From Luteipulveratus mongoliensis (lineage in GTDB: Bacteria; Actinomycetota; Actinomycetes; Actinomycetales; Dermatophilaceae): 64,000 nt of DNA. The stretch lies in NCBI RefSeq assembly GCF_001190945.1, contig NZ_CP011112.1, positions 62,001 through 126,000 on the forward strand, given 5' to 3'. The notes beneath the pieces were generated by a model that had not been told where the DNA came from, made no database searches, and saw only the letters and a list, made by a program, of their open reading frames with translations. The position numbers were made by a program, and so were the translations under genes. Positions 41,395-50,443 of the stretch are shown piece after piece. Position 1 is the stretch's first letter. Every line of letters begins with the position of its first letter.

Positions 41395-42541
41395 GGTGGA
41401 TGCCCCCTTCAGAGAACGTGGTCATTGGAGTCGCCCATCCCGTTGGTTGAGCCGGCGGGAGCGCTAGCGCAGGTCGCGGCGACTCCGCCCCACCACATGG
41501 GGCCGTCGCCGGCGAACGGGTGTCGTTGCATGCTGTGCACTGCCCTATGAGATGGGGCAGTGCACAGTCTGCGCAGCACCCCATCCACGGACTCGCGCCC
41601 CACCTGACGGGACACCCTCCCCTCGGTTGAGCCGCCACCCCGTTGGTTGAGCCGGGCGAGCCGCTAGGCGAGCCCGAGTCGAAACCTGGTGCCATCTGGG
41701 GAGACTCGATCTCCGCGGTCGCCTGGTTTCGACTCGGGCTCGCGCCAGGGCGCTCGCCCGGCTCAACCAACGAGGGTCGCCCGTAGGCGAGGTCGGTGCG
41801 GCGCGCGGCGATGTCGTCGCGCGCGAAGAACGTCGTGACCTGCTCGTCGGTCAGCGGGGCGAGACCACCCACGGCGTATGCCGTCGCTCGCACCAGGGCG
41901 CCCTTGACCGCCATAGTCGAGACCGCCTCGACGCCGACCGCAGTGGGCGCGATCGCGACGATGCCGTGGTTGGCCAGGAGGACGAGCTGCGGGAGAGCAT
42001 CGTGCTCGGCGACGTACGAGCGCAGGGCACCGAGGTAGGTGCGGCCGAGGGCCAAGCCGGGCGAGGCGTACGGGACGAACAGCGGGCGGCCGACCACGAC
42101 GGCCTCATCGGAGTAGACGAGCTGCTGCCAGGCCTCCTTCGCGCGCACGCTCGCGAGCAGCCCGACGACGTCCGTCGGGTGGGTGTGACCGATGAAGCGC
42201 GCGCCGCCGGCGGCCGCGTGGACCGCGGCGTGGACGACCGTCTCGATGGACGCGCGCCGCACGCCGTCGGATGCGACGAGCACCGCGCTGAGCTCGGACT
42301 GCGTGGAGTCCGGCGACTCAACCACCGCCATCACCTCGGCCACGTCAACGACCACGAAGTCCTCCGCGGTCGCCGAAGCGAGGTTGGCGCCGGACGCCTT
42401 CACGACGAGTCGGCCGTCGTCGAGCAGCTCGGAGGTGTTGCCCTCGGCGAGCACGGCCAGGTCCCGCGCGGGCTCACCGAGCGTGTGGGTGAGATCGAGC
42501 AGGTCGGGGCTGACGAGCTCCGGCGACCAGGTGGTCGGCAT
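41387..42541 (-). CDS. Class II aldolase/adducin protein with repeat-derived C-terminal extension
   Basis: 384 residues. Residues 1 to about 256 are a complete class II aldolase: LAEGNTSELL (32-41), IGHTHP with zinc His119/121, LLANHGIVA with His192. The remaining 128 residues (from SLVEPGERPG) are encoded by a palindromic element and following non-coding-like DNA, rich in Pro/Ser/Cys, so the natural stop was probably lost. Start ATG shares its A with the permease stop (TGATG). Possible second aldolase for rhamnulose-1-P or lactaldehyde handling. Confidence 0.78.
   Translation of the reverse strand: MPTTWSPELVSPDLLDLTHTLGEPARDLAVLAEGNTSELLDDGRLVVKASGANLASATAEDFVVVDVAEVMAVVESPDSTQSELSAVLVASDGVRRASIETVVHAAVHAAAGGARFIGHTHPTDVVGLLASVRAKEAWQQLVYSDEAVVVGRPLFVPYASPGLALGRTYLGALRSYVAEHDALPQLVLLANHGIVAIAPTAVGVEAVSTMAVKGALVRATAYAVGGLAPLTDEQVTTFFARDDIAARRTDLAYGRPSLVEPGERPGASPSRNQATAEIESPQMAPGFDSGSPSGSPGSTNGVAAQPRGGCPVRWGASPWMGCCADCALPHLIGQCTACNDTRSPATAPCGGAESPRPALALPPAQPTGWATPMTTFSEGGIHHD
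41443..41771. repeat. Family B palindromic elements inside the rhamnose operon
   Basis: A full element at 41642-41771 has arms GTTGGTTGAGCCGGGCGAG and CTCGCCCGGCTCAACCAAC with inner arms GAGTCGAAACC/GGTTTCGACTC. A half copy, GTTGGTTGAGCCGGCGGGAG, lies at 41443-41462, and another start at about 41622. Between them CTGTGCACTGCCC (41533-41545) and GGGCAGTGCACAG (41555-41567) form a perfect 13-bp hairpin. The layout parallels family A with different bases. Confidence 0.8.
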
Positions 42542-43641
42542 CAGCGACTCCCGCCGTAGCGACGTTGGGTCACACCGTTGAGCAGCGCCGCGAAGATCAG
42601 CACGACGCCGAGCGCCAGCAGCTGGTACTGCGTGCCGTCGTTGCCCGTGAAGGCCAGCAGGATGCCCGCGTTGAGCCAGGTGATGAGGAACGTCGCGAGC
42701 ACCACACCGGACACCCGCCCGATGCCGCCCGTGATCGCGACACCGCCGAGCACCGCGATCGTGATGGCGGGCAGCGCGAGCCCGTTGCCGCTCGTACCGG
42801 CGTCCGGTCGGGCCGAGGCGAACTGTGCCGAGATGTACACCGCCACCAGCCCCGCGATCGCGCCGGCGAGGAGGTACGACGTGAAGCGGGTCTTGCGTAC
42901 GTCCAGCCCTGACCACTCGGCCGCGACGTCGTTGGTGCCGATGGCGAAGAGCCGGCGGCCGAACGTCGTACGCGCCGTCAGCAGCCAGATCACGATCACC
43001 GTCGGGATGAGGAACGTGAAGACGCCGAGCGGCACGTCGGGCAGGTCGTGGCCGATGACGGGGATCTCGACGGACCGGGTGATCGAGTAGAGCTCGGCCA
43101 CCTCGGTGTCGGAGATCGGCTTGGAGTCGGTGATGACCAGCGCGAGCGACTTGTACGCGTAGTAGGTCGCCAGCGTCGCGATCAGGGCGGGGAACCGGAC
43201 GTACGCCACGAGCAGTCCGTTGACCGCTCCGAGCGCCGCACCGGCGAGCACCGTGAGCACGATCGCGGCCAGCAGGCTCCATCCCCACCGGCCGTAGGCG
43301 AACCCGAACACCATGCCGGCCAGCGACACGATGGCCCCGATCGACAGATCGATGCCGCCGCGGCCCGACACGATCACGACCAGCTCCGCGAGCGCGAGCA
43401 TGCACATCGGCACCGCGTCGACGAGGGCAGCCGACAGGTAGTCCGAGTCGTACGCGCCCGTCAGGTAGCCGCCCGAGTCCAGCAGCGTCATCCACACCAG
43501 GACGAGCACGAGCAGCGCTGCGAGCAGCACGATGCGCTGGGTGAGGAGCGCGCGTACGGCGCGGGCCGCCAGTCCGGGGCCGCGGTCGCCGTCATCGGTG
43601 GCCGGGTCGTGCGTCTCGGGTGAGGTCGTCGTCTGGGTCAT
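42541..43641 (-). CDS. rhaQ: Rhamnose ABC transporter permease 2
   Basis: 366 residues from the ATG at 43641 (ATGA overlap with the upstream permease stop). BPD_transp_2 family: about ten helices, VVIVSGRGGIDLSIGAIVSLAG signature, GTNDVAAEWSGLDVRKTRF cytoplasmic loop that contacts the ATPase, and AITIAVLGGVAITGGIGRV. Forms the membrane channel with the other permease. An extra N-terminal acidic segment is present. Confidence 0.9.
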   Translation of the reverse strand: MTQTTTSPETHDPATDDGDRGPGLAARAVRALLTQRIVLLAALLVLVLVWMTLLDSGGYLTGAYDSDYLSAALVDAVPMCMLALAELVVIVSGRGGIDLSIGAIVSLAGMVFGFAYGRWGWSLLAAIVLTVLAGAALGAVNGLLVAYVRFPALIATLATYYAYKSLALVITDSKPISDTEVAELYSITRSVEIPVIGHDLPDVPLGVFTFLIPTVIVIWLLTARTTFGRRLFAIGTNDVAAEWSGLDVRKTRFTSYLLAGAIAGLVAVYISAQFASARPDAGTSGNGLALPAITIAVLGGVAITGGIGRVSGVVLATFLITWLNAGILLAFTGNDGTQYQLLALGVVLIFAALLNGVTQRRYGGSR

Positions 43642-44666
43642 GGCTGCTGCCCCGTTCGCTGCTGCCGCGTTCGCTGGCGGAGGAGGTCGGCGCCGACGGC
43701 GATCGCGATGGCGAGACCGACGAAGAAGTCGGACAGCTGGCTCGGCCAGCCGAGCTGGGTGACTCCGGAAGAGACCGTCTGGACCAGGAGCGCGCCGAGG
43801 ACAGTGCCGAGCACCGATCCGCGTCCGCCGGTGATCGACGTGCCACCGATCACGACGGCCGCGATGACCGCCAGCTCCTGGCCGCTGCCGATCGACTGGT
43901 CGAGCGTCGACGTGCCCGAGGCGATCGTGAAGACCGCGGCGAGTCCGACGAGCAAGCCTGTGACGGCGTACGTCAGGACGACGTAGCGCTGGACGCGGAT
44001 GCCGGCCAGCCGCGCGGCGAGCGGGTCGCCGCCGATGGCGTACAGATGGCGGCCACCGCGCATGTGCCGCAGGTAGATCCACGCGAGCACCGCGATGACG
44101 AGGGTCAGCACGAAGCTGTGGGGGATGCCGAGCGTGCGGCCGTTCTCGCCACGGCTGAAGAAGTCCAACGTGTCCGGGATGCCGTTGACGGTCTGGCTGT
44201 TGAAGATCTGCCGCCCGACGAACTGCAGCACGTTGGCAGTGCCGAAGGTGATGATGATCGCGTGCACGTGGCCGTACGCGATGAGCAGGCCGTTGACCAG
44301 ACCGAGCACCGCACCGAGCGCCATCGCCAGCAGCACCGCAACAGGCAGGGAGACGTCCTGATCGACCAGCATCTTGGCGGTCGTCACGCCGGTGACCATC
44401 ATTGCGCCACCGACGGAGACGTCGATGCCGCCGGTGATGATGACCGCGGTCATGCCGACTCCCATGACCGCGACCGGCGCGACGGAGGCGAGCAGCGGCT
44501 GCCACGAACCGGAGGTCGCGAAGGCGGGTGTCGTGAAAGAGAGGATCACCCACAGGGCCACCAGCACCGCGCCGAGCACCCACTCCTGACCGGTGACCGG
44601 GGAAGGCAGGATCCGACGAGCGACCTTGGCAGTGCTGGGTTCTCGGGTCTCGAGCTGGGCGGTCAT
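43638..44666 (-). CDS. rhaP: Rhamnose ABC transporter permease 1
   Basis: 342 residues. BPD_transp_2 family, ten predicted helices; VIITGGIDVSVGGAMMVTG, the ATPase-contacting loop GGDPLAARLAGIRVQRY, and VIAAVVIGGTSITGGRGSVLGT. ATGA overlaps on both sides indicate tight translational coupling in the RhaSTPQ-type order. Confidence 0.9.
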   Translation of the reverse strand: MTAQLETREPSTAKVARRILPSPVTGQEWVLGAVLVALWVILSFTTPAFATSGSWQPLLASVAPVAVMGVGMTAVIITGGIDVSVGGAMMVTGVTTAKMLVDQDVSLPVAVLLAMALGAVLGLVNGLLIAYGHVHAIIITFGTANVLQFVGRQIFNSQTVNGIPDTLDFFSRGENGRTLGIPHSFVLTLVIAVLAWIYLRHMRGGRHLYAIGGDPLAARLAGIRVQRYVVLTYAVTGLLVGLAAVFTIASGTSTLDQSIGSGQELAVIAAVVIGGTSITGGRGSVLGTVLGALLVQTVSSGVTQLGWPSQLSDFFVGLAIAIAVGADLLRQRTRQQRTGQQP

Positions 44667-46189
44667 GCGGAGACTCCGTCCTCGGTCGAGGCGTGCCGTG
44701 CGTCGGCGTCGGCACCGGCTGCCGCAGCGAGCACGTCCGCCTGACTCGCACCCGGCGCGAACTCGGCTGCGGTCGTGCCGGCGACCACCACATGGATGCG
44801 GTCAGAGATGCGCAGCGCCTCGGACAGGTCTGAGGTCACGACGAGGACTGCTGTGCCGTCGTCGGCGAGCTGGGCGATGATCCGGTGGATCTCCTCCTTG
44901 GCGCCGACGTCGACGCCTTGAGTCGGCTCAGCCAGCACCAGGACTGGCGGCCGCTCGACGAGCTGCCTTGCCAGCACTACCTTTTGGGCGTTGCCGCCGG
45001 ACATCGCCGACACGGGCACCTGCTCGGTCGGAGTCTTGATCGCGAGTCGGTCGATCATGTTCTTGGCGACGGACGTCTCTTTGCCGCGATTCATCCAACC
45101 GCCTCTCGACAGCTGGCTCAGGTTGCCGACGCCGATGTTGAACGCGATCGACTGAAACGCAAACATGCCCTGCGCCTTGCGGTTGGCCGGCAGCAGTGCG
45201 ATGCCGAGCTTTTGTGCCGCGCGCGGACTGCGGGGGTGGATCGGCTTACCTTCCAACAAGATCCGGCCACCTGTCTGGTCCCGCATGCCATAGACCACCT
45301 CGGCGATCTCGGCGACACCCGAGCCGACGAGGCCGTACAGACCGACGATCTCGCCCGGCCGCACCTCGACGTTGACGTCACTGAAATGGCCTGCAGCGGC
45401 AAGGTTCTCGAGCGCCAGCCGCGGCTCCGAGTCCTGCGGCGTGCGCGCCTCGGTGTGGTCCTCCAGCTCGCCACCGACCATGAGCTCGACGATCTGCCGG
45501 ATGGTGAGCTCGGTGATCGGCCAGGTGCCTACGGTGCGGCCGTCGCGCATGACGGTCACCCGGTCGCAGATGCGCGGCAGCTCGTCCAGCCGGTGCGAGA
45601 TGTAGATGACGGAGACACCTGAGTCGGTGAGCCGCCGTACGACACCGAAGAGCACCTCGATCTCGGAGTCGGTGAGGATCGCCGACGGCTCATCGAGAAT
45701 CAGCACCTTGGCGTTGCCCGCGAGCGCCTTCGCGATCGAAACCTGTTGCTGCTCGGCGATGGACAGCTCGCGCACCGGCCTGGTCGCATAGCGCTCGGGC
45801 AGACCCAGCAGCTCGAGCAGATCCAGCACCTGACCGTGCTGCTCGGCCCAGTCGACACGGCCGCGTTGGGTGAGCTCACGGCCGATGAAGATGTTCTCCG
45901 AGACCGTCAGGTCGGCGAACAGCTGCGGCTCCTGATAGACGGTCTGGATGCCGTACGCCATCGCGTCCTGGGTGGACGCCAGGTGCATCGGGGCACCCTC
46001 GAAGGCCATCGACCCGGTGTCGGCGCCCTCGGCACCGGCGACGATCTTGATCAGCGTCGACTTGCCGGCGCCGTTCTCACCGACGATGGCGTGGACGGAG
46101 CCCGGCTCGACCACGAGGTCGGCGTGCCGGATCGCACGCACACCCCCGTAGCGTTTGGAGATGTCCCGCAGCTCGAGCCGGGCATCCAC
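44663..46189 (-). CDS. rhaT: Rhamnose ABC transporter, double ATPase
   Basis: 508 residues with two ABC cassettes as in RbsA/XylG. First: Walker A GENGAGKSTL, signature LSIAEQQQVSIAKAL, Walker B VLILDEP. Second cassette is degenerate: the Walker A position reads GLYGLVGSGVAEIAE, but it keeps MSGGNAQKVVLARQL and VLVLAEPTQGVD. Fuels sugar uptake; sits 28 bp behind the binding protein. Confidence 0.92.
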   Translation of the reverse strand: MDARLELRDISKRYGGVRAIRHADLVVEPGSVHAIVGENGAGKSTLIKIVAGAEGADTGSMAFEGAPMHLASTQDAMAYGIQTVYQEPQLFADLTVSENIFIGRELTQRGRVDWAEQHGQVLDLLELLGLPERYATRPVRELSIAEQQQVSIAKALAGNAKVLILDEPSAILTDSEIEVLFGVVRRLTDSGVSVIYISHRLDELPRICDRVTVMRDGRTVGTWPITELTIRQIVELMVGGELEDHTEARTPQDSEPRLALENLAAAGHFSDVNVEVRPGEIVGLYGLVGSGVAEIAEVVYGMRDQTGGRILLEGKPIHPRSPRAAQKLGIALLPANRKAQGMFAFQSIAFNIGVGNLSQLSRGGWMNRGKETSVAKNMIDRLAIKTPTEQVPVSAMSGGNAQKVVLARQLVERPPVLVLAEPTQGVDVGAKEEIHRIIAQLADDGTAVLVVTSDLSEALRISDRIHVVVAGTTAAEFAPGASQADVLAAAAGADADARHASTEDGVSA

Positions 46190-46217
46190 GATGAGTTCCC
46201 TTCTCCTGCTTGGCGAC

Positions 46218-47276
46218 TCAGTAGTTGAACTGGTCGACGTTGGACTTCGTGATGACCAGCGGCGGGCCGAGCAAGAGGGTCTTGGTCGCGTCGTCGTACT
46301 TCACCGCCGGCATCTTGGAGCTGACGTTGTTGGTCGCAGCGAACGGCTTGTCGCTGGCGGCCTGGAGTCCTGCCCACGCGGTGAGGTAGCCGAGGTTCTG
46401 CACGTCCCAGAGGATCGATGCCGAGGACGAGCCGTCCTTGAGGTAGGGCGCCATCGACTTCGGCGTGCCGAGCCCGACCGTGTGGACCTTGCCGATCTTG
46501 CCGGCGGACTTGACGGCCTGCGCGACGCCCGGAGCCGACGAGGTGCACTCCCCGACCAGGCCGGTCAGGTCCGGGTGCGCGTTCATCAGGTCGGTCGCCA
46601 TCTGGGTGGCCTTGTTCTGGTCCTCACCGGCGTAGACGACGGAGACCAGCTGCATGCCCGGGTACTTCTGAGCGGCGACCTTCTTCTGCACGGCGATCCA
46701 GCTGTTGAGGTTCTCGGCGGTCTCACCACAGGACACGATCGCGTACTTGCCCTTCTTGCCCATGGCCGTCGCCATCTGGTCGGTCAGGCCGGTGCCGATG
46801 CCGTCGGTGGATGCCTGCGACACGAAGGTGGAGCGCACCGATGTGGGTGCGTCCGTGTCCGACGTGAGTACCTTGATGCCGGCCGCCTTGGCCTGGGCGA
46901 GGACCGGCGCCATCGAGTTCGGGTCGTTCGGCGCCACGATGAGCGTGTCGACCTTCTGCTGGATGTACGACCGGACGATCTGGGTCTGCGCGGCGGCGTC
47001 GGCCGTGGTCGGGCCTTGGTAGAGCCACTGGATACCCAACGCGCCGGCCGCCGCCTTGCCGCCCGCGTTCATCGCCTCGAAGTAGGGGATGCCCTGCAGC
47101 TTGGGCACGAACGCGATCTTCTTCTGACCGCCGCCCGCTGCCGGAGCCGCGGTGGAACCGCCCGCAGCAGAAGCCGACCCGCCGCCGCCGTTGTCGTTCT
47201 TCTTGCTGCACCCGCTGAGGGTGATGGCGGCACAGGCGACGACCGCCGCGGCCTTGCCCGTGGTCGAGATCTTCAT
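46218..47276 (-). CDS. rhaS: Rhamnose ABC transporter substrate-binding lipoprotein
   Basis: 352 residues. Lipobox ITLSGC, then a Gly/Ser/Ala-rich linker, then Peripla_BP_4: IAFVPKLQGIPYFEAMNAGGKAAAGALG, TLIVAPNDPNSMAPVLAQAKAAGIKVLTSDTD. Captures the sugar outside the membrane. Assignment to rhamnose rests on the operon and resemblance to RhaS. It is 78 bp behind rhaB. Confidence 0.9.
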   Translation of the reverse strand: MKISTTGKAAAVVACAAITLSGCSKKNDNGGGGSASAAGGSTAAPAAGGGQKKIAFVPKLQGIPYFEAMNAGGKAAAGALGIQWLYQGPTTADAAAQTQIVRSYIQQKVDTLIVAPNDPNSMAPVLAQAKAAGIKVLTSDTDAPTSVRSTFVSQASTDGIGTGLTDQMATAMGKKGKYAIVSCGETAENLNSWIAVQKKVAAQKYPGMQLVSVVYAGEDQNKATQMATDLMNAHPDLTGLVGECTSSAPGVAQAVKSAGKIGKVHTVGLGTPKSMAPYLKDGSSSASILWDVQNLGYLTAWAGLQAASDKPFAATNNVSSKMPAVKYDDATKTLLLGPPLVITKSNVDQFNY

Positions 47277-47354
47277 GGTGAGGCTCCTCGTGATCGTGTG
47301 CTGCCTGGCCGACCGGTTGGCGGGTCAGGGATGGGGGCGTGCCCCGGAAAGTCG

Positions 47355-48860
47355 TCAGCTCACGGCAAGTCCTTGCCGTTCGCGCTCGCGAGCCACGAGC
47401 TCGGTGAAGCGTGCGTACGCCGCGTCCCACCCCTCGTGAGTGCGCGGGGTGTACGTCGTGGTCGGGGTGGTGGCCTGGATGACGCGTCTGATGTCCGCCA
47501 GACCGGAGAGCTCGCCCAGCGACACCAGCTGGGTCGCCGCGTTGCCGAGGGCGGTGGCCTCGACGGGGCCGCAGTGCACGGGCAAGCCCGTGGCGTCGGC
47601 GGTGAGCTGGGACAGCAGGGCGTTGTTGGCCCCACCACCCACGATGCTGATGCTCGGCACGGCTCGCCCGGTGACCTCGATGAGGTCTTCGACGACCGCG
47701 CGATAGCCGAGCGCGAGTGAGTCCAGGACGCAGCGCAGGATCTCCGGGATCGACTGGGGCACAACGAAACCAGAGCGTTCGCAGCTCTGCTGGATGCGCG
47801 CTGGCGTGTCCTTGCCGTCGAGGAACTCGTGGGCGTCAGGGTTGATGACCGAACGCAGCCCCGGCACGTCGGCAGCGAGCCGCACCATGTCCGGATAGCT
47901 GAGGTCCACGCCGTCCTCGGCCCACTGTCGGCGGCACGCCTGCAGGACCCAGAGCCCGGCGACGTTGCGCAGCAGACGCACGGTTCCGGCGTAACCGCCC
48001 TCGTTGGTGATGTTGAGCGCACGCGTCCGGTCACTGATGACGGGCGCGTCGACCTCGACGCCGACGAGCGACCAGGTGCCCGAGGAGATGTAGAGGCCGG
48101 CCGGGTCCCGAAGGGGCGTCCCGACGACCGCGCTGGCCGTGTCGTGGCCGGGCGGCACGGTGACCCGCGCGTCTCCGAGTGCGCCGGTCGCGAGATCGCC
48201 GCGCAGCGGGCCGACATCGGTGCCGGGCGGCACGACCTCGGGCAGGAAATGCGTTGGTACGCCGAGCTCGTCGAGCAGGGACGTCGCCCAGGCGGCATGC
48301 GTGGTGTCGTAGAACCCGCTCGTCGTCGCCGCGGTGTACTCCGTGGTCCGCGAGCCGGACAGCAGGTGGTGGATGACGTCGGGGAGCATGACCAGCGTCC
48401 TGGCTCGCTCCAGCCGCTCGGGCATCGACTCGACATCAGCCATCAGCGCGAACAGCGTGTTGATGTCCATGATCTGTACGCCGGTGGCGGCGTAGAGGCG
48501 CTTCGGGCCGAGTAGGTCGAGCGCTCGGCGCAGGGCCGGAGTCTGTCGTGGGTCGCGGTAGCAGGTGGGCTCGTCGACGAGTTCGCCTGCAGCGTCTAGC
48601 AATCCGTAGTCGACGCCCCAGGCGTCGGCACCCACGGAAGCCACCGGGACCTCTCCTGCCGCGAGCCGACCGAGCCCCTGCTCGACACCGTCCTGCAGCG
48701 CCTTCATGTCCCAGCGGAGTACGCCGTCCACGGGGCGTGGGGTGTGCGTGAAGCGGTGGACGACGTCGAGGGAGAGGCGAGCTCCGTCGTACGACACCGC
48801 GGCGACTCGGCCGCTCTCGGCACCGAGGTCGACGGCTGCGACCGTGGTGGCCGCACTCAT
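47355..48860 (-). CDS. rhaB: Rhamnulokinase
   Basis: 501 residues, FGGY kinase. AAVDLGAESGRVAAVSYDG is the phosphate-1 motif, GADAWGVDYGLLD and YISSGTWSLVGVEVDAPV are RhaB-typical, and IVGGGANNALLSQLTADATGLPVHCGPVEATALGNA binds the adenine. Converts L-rhamnulose to rhamnulose-1-phosphate. ATG at 48860 overlaps the regulator stop (ATGA). Confidence 0.92.
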   Translation of the reverse strand: MSAATTVAAVDLGAESGRVAAVSYDGARLSLDVVHRFTHTPRPVDGVLRWDMKALQDGVEQGLGRLAAGEVPVASVGADAWGVDYGLLDAAGELVDEPTCYRDPRQTPALRRALDLLGPKRLYAATGVQIMDINTLFALMADVESMPERLERARTLVMLPDVIHHLLSGSRTTEYTAATTSGFYDTTHAAWATSLLDELGVPTHFLPEVVPPGTDVGPLRGDLATGALGDARVTVPPGHDTASAVVGTPLRDPAGLYISSGTWSLVGVEVDAPVISDRTRALNITNEGGYAGTVRLLRNVAGLWVLQACRRQWAEDGVDLSYPDMVRLAADVPGLRSVINPDAHEFLDGKDTPARIQQSCERSGFVVPQSIPEILRCVLDSLALGYRAVVEDLIEVTGRAVPSISIVGGGANNALLSQLTADATGLPVHCGPVEATALGNAATQLVSLGELSGLADIRRVIQATTPTTTYTPRTHEGWDAAYARFTELVARERERQGLAVS

Positions 48861-49672
48861 CGAAGCCGCCTCACCGGACGGACCGGGACCTCGGCGGCAT
48901 CCGGGTCGACCAGGTCCCAGCGGACCCCGGCCTTGGTCCACTCGCGGTGCACGTCCTTGGGCACGCCCGTGTCGGAGATCAGTCCGGTGACGCGGTCGAG
49001 CGTCACGAAGGGGTGTGTCCCGAAGCGTTCGATCTTGGTGGAGTCGAAGAGGGCGTACACCTCGCGGCAGATCTCAGCCATCGCGTCCTTGGCGCGCGCC
49101 TCCTCCGGGGTGATGTCGAGCAGGCCGCGCTCGAGGCTGAGCCCGACGAGGCCGAAGAACCCCTTGTCGACCTGACCTCGTCCGGCGAGGACGTCACCGA
49201 AGAAGCCGACCATCGACTCCGACGCCCGCCGCAGTACGCCGCCGGGCATGATCACGGTCGCGCGCGAGTTGGCCAGCAGGAACGCCGATGCGCGAAGTCC
49301 GTTGGTAACAACGGTAAGTGGCTGGATGTCGACGAGCTCTTCGGCGAGATAGAAGCACGTCGTCGAGGAGTCCATGACGATCACGTCGCCGGGCTGCACG
49401 AGACTCGCGGCCCGCTGCGCGATGGCCCGCTTGGCCCGGGGTGCGACACGGTGGCGGAACTCGAAGGCGCCTTCGTCCGAGCGCGGCGCGACCAGGGCTC
49501 CCCCGCGGATCCGGCGGAGCATGGAACGGCGTTCGAGACTCTCGAGGTCCTTGCGCACGGTGACGGCCGAGACCCCGAACCGCTGAGCGAGCGCGCTGAC
49601 CTCGACGCGACCGTTCTCATCCAGCTCAAGGAGGATCGCCTGCTCGCGATCGAACTCGCTCAGTGACGCCAC
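48857..49672 (-). CDS. DeoR family regulator of the rhamnose operon
   Basis: 271 residues from the GTG at 49672, which has GGAGG seven bases upstream; an ATG at 49756 is in frame but gives a non-family N-terminus. HTH: DREQAILLELDENGRVEVSALAQRFGVSAVTVRKDLESLERRSMLRRIRGGA. The sensor domain has IVMDSSTTCFYLAEEL and VVTNG. First gene of the operon, so probable autoregulation; a phosphorylated rhamnose intermediate is the likely effector. Confidence 0.88.
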   Translation of the reverse strand: MASLSEFDREQAILLELDENGRVEVSALAQRFGVSAVTVRKDLESLERRSMLRRIRGGALVAPRSDEGAFEFRHRVAPRAKRAIAQRAASLVQPGDVIVMDSSTTCFYLAEELVDIQPLTVVTNGLRASAFLLANSRATVIMPGGVLRRASESMVGFFGDVLAGRGQVDKGFFGLVGLSLERGLLDITPEEARAKDAMAEICREVYALFDSTKIERFGTHPFVTLDRVTGLISDTGVPKDVHREWTKAGVRWDLVDPDAAEVPVRPVRRLR

Positions 49673-49746
49673 GGGAGGACCTCCGTCCGCATCGACACCC
49701 GCCGTTGGGTGTTGTCGGAGCGTAAGACTGCGTAACTGGAGGTGCA

Positions 49747-49770
49747 ATGAAAACAACAGAAGTGAAAGCG
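49747..49770. promoter_or_regulatory. Candidate operator of the rhamnose operon
   Basis: Two direct repeats, ATGAAAA (49747-49753) and GTGAAAG (49762-49768), 15 bp apart in an AT-rich pocket upstream of the regulator gene, as expected for DeoR-type sites. The rest of 49673-49907 has no gene and no other clear signal. Confidence 0.4.
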
Positions 49771-49907
49771 CGAGGCCTTCCCGCGCAGGCCGTACGCTTG
49801 TCGTTACCGCCGGGTACGCCGTCGCCTGATCATCGAATCACGAGCATTACCAGCCCCTTCCGCGCCGTCCGCCGAACCCGGTGACCGCGAGGGAGACCGG
49901 CACCGAT

Positions 49908-49989
49908 CTGAGGACTGACCAGTCGAGCAACTCCTCAGGCCGCTAGGCAGGCTTGCGCCTGACGGGCGACCATTCGACGCGCTCCTCAG
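49908..49989. repeat. 82-bp palindromic element, family C, copy 1
   Basis: Begins CTGAGGACTGACC and ends CGCGCTCCTCAG, with inner arms around CTCCTCAGGC and GCCTGACGGGCGACC. The copy at 51004-51085 has the same length and plan. The stop codon of the frameshifted membrane gene (49986-49988) is inside it. Confidence 0.75.
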
Positions 49990-50443
49990 ACGGACGCGTC
50001 CGACGGAGCCCTCTGCTCGAAGAAGTCGCGAGCCTCGCGGGGCACGAGCAGCAACGCCACGATGGCGAGCTGGACGGCGCCGACGACCGGGATGACCACG
50101 TGGAACATCGGCGACGACGACCACGAGAAGGCGCTGAACACCACGGACAACAGCTGGGACACGACCGTCAGGCGGCGAGTCCACGGTCGGCCGGTGGCCA
50201 GCTTCGCCACCAGCACCAGACACAGCACGAGCAGGATGCCGTGGAACACCGCGCCGGAGACGACCGCGATGTCGGCCGACTTTCGGACCTCGTCCGCGCC
50301 GAAGTCAGGATGCTGGGAGGCGATCTGGTCGCGTACCTCGTCCTTGTCGGCCCACATCACGATGGGCACCACGACGTGGCTTATGGCCCGGCGACCAGCA
50401 AGGCTCGGGCGAGCTGGACGGGCGACGGGATGCGCGAGGTCAT
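49986..50443 (-). pseudogene. Frameshifted small membrane protein gene coupled to a MarR gene
   Basis: The natural start is the ATG at 50443, overlapping the MarR stop (ATGA) with GGAGAACC upstream. It reads MTSRIPSPVQLARALLVAG and then hits TAA at 50381-50383. In the next frame the protein continues AISHVVVPIVMWADKDEVRDQI with about three further helices to 49986. One C (plus strand) missing in the GGCCC run near 50387 explains both. Restored length is about 152 residues. Family unknown; likely the MarR target. Confidence 0.75.

Noticed and set aside
41387-43495. One open frame of about 700 codons across a permease and the aldolase
   Set aside because: The upstream part is an off-frame shadow of the rhaP/rhaQ genes; the aldolase start at 42541 overlaps the permease stop in the usual TGATG fashion.
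42541-44793. A 750-codon frame covering both rhamnose permeases
   Set aside because: Only the part from 43641 has permease character; the rest is Arg/Pro-rich off-frame translation of the first permease.
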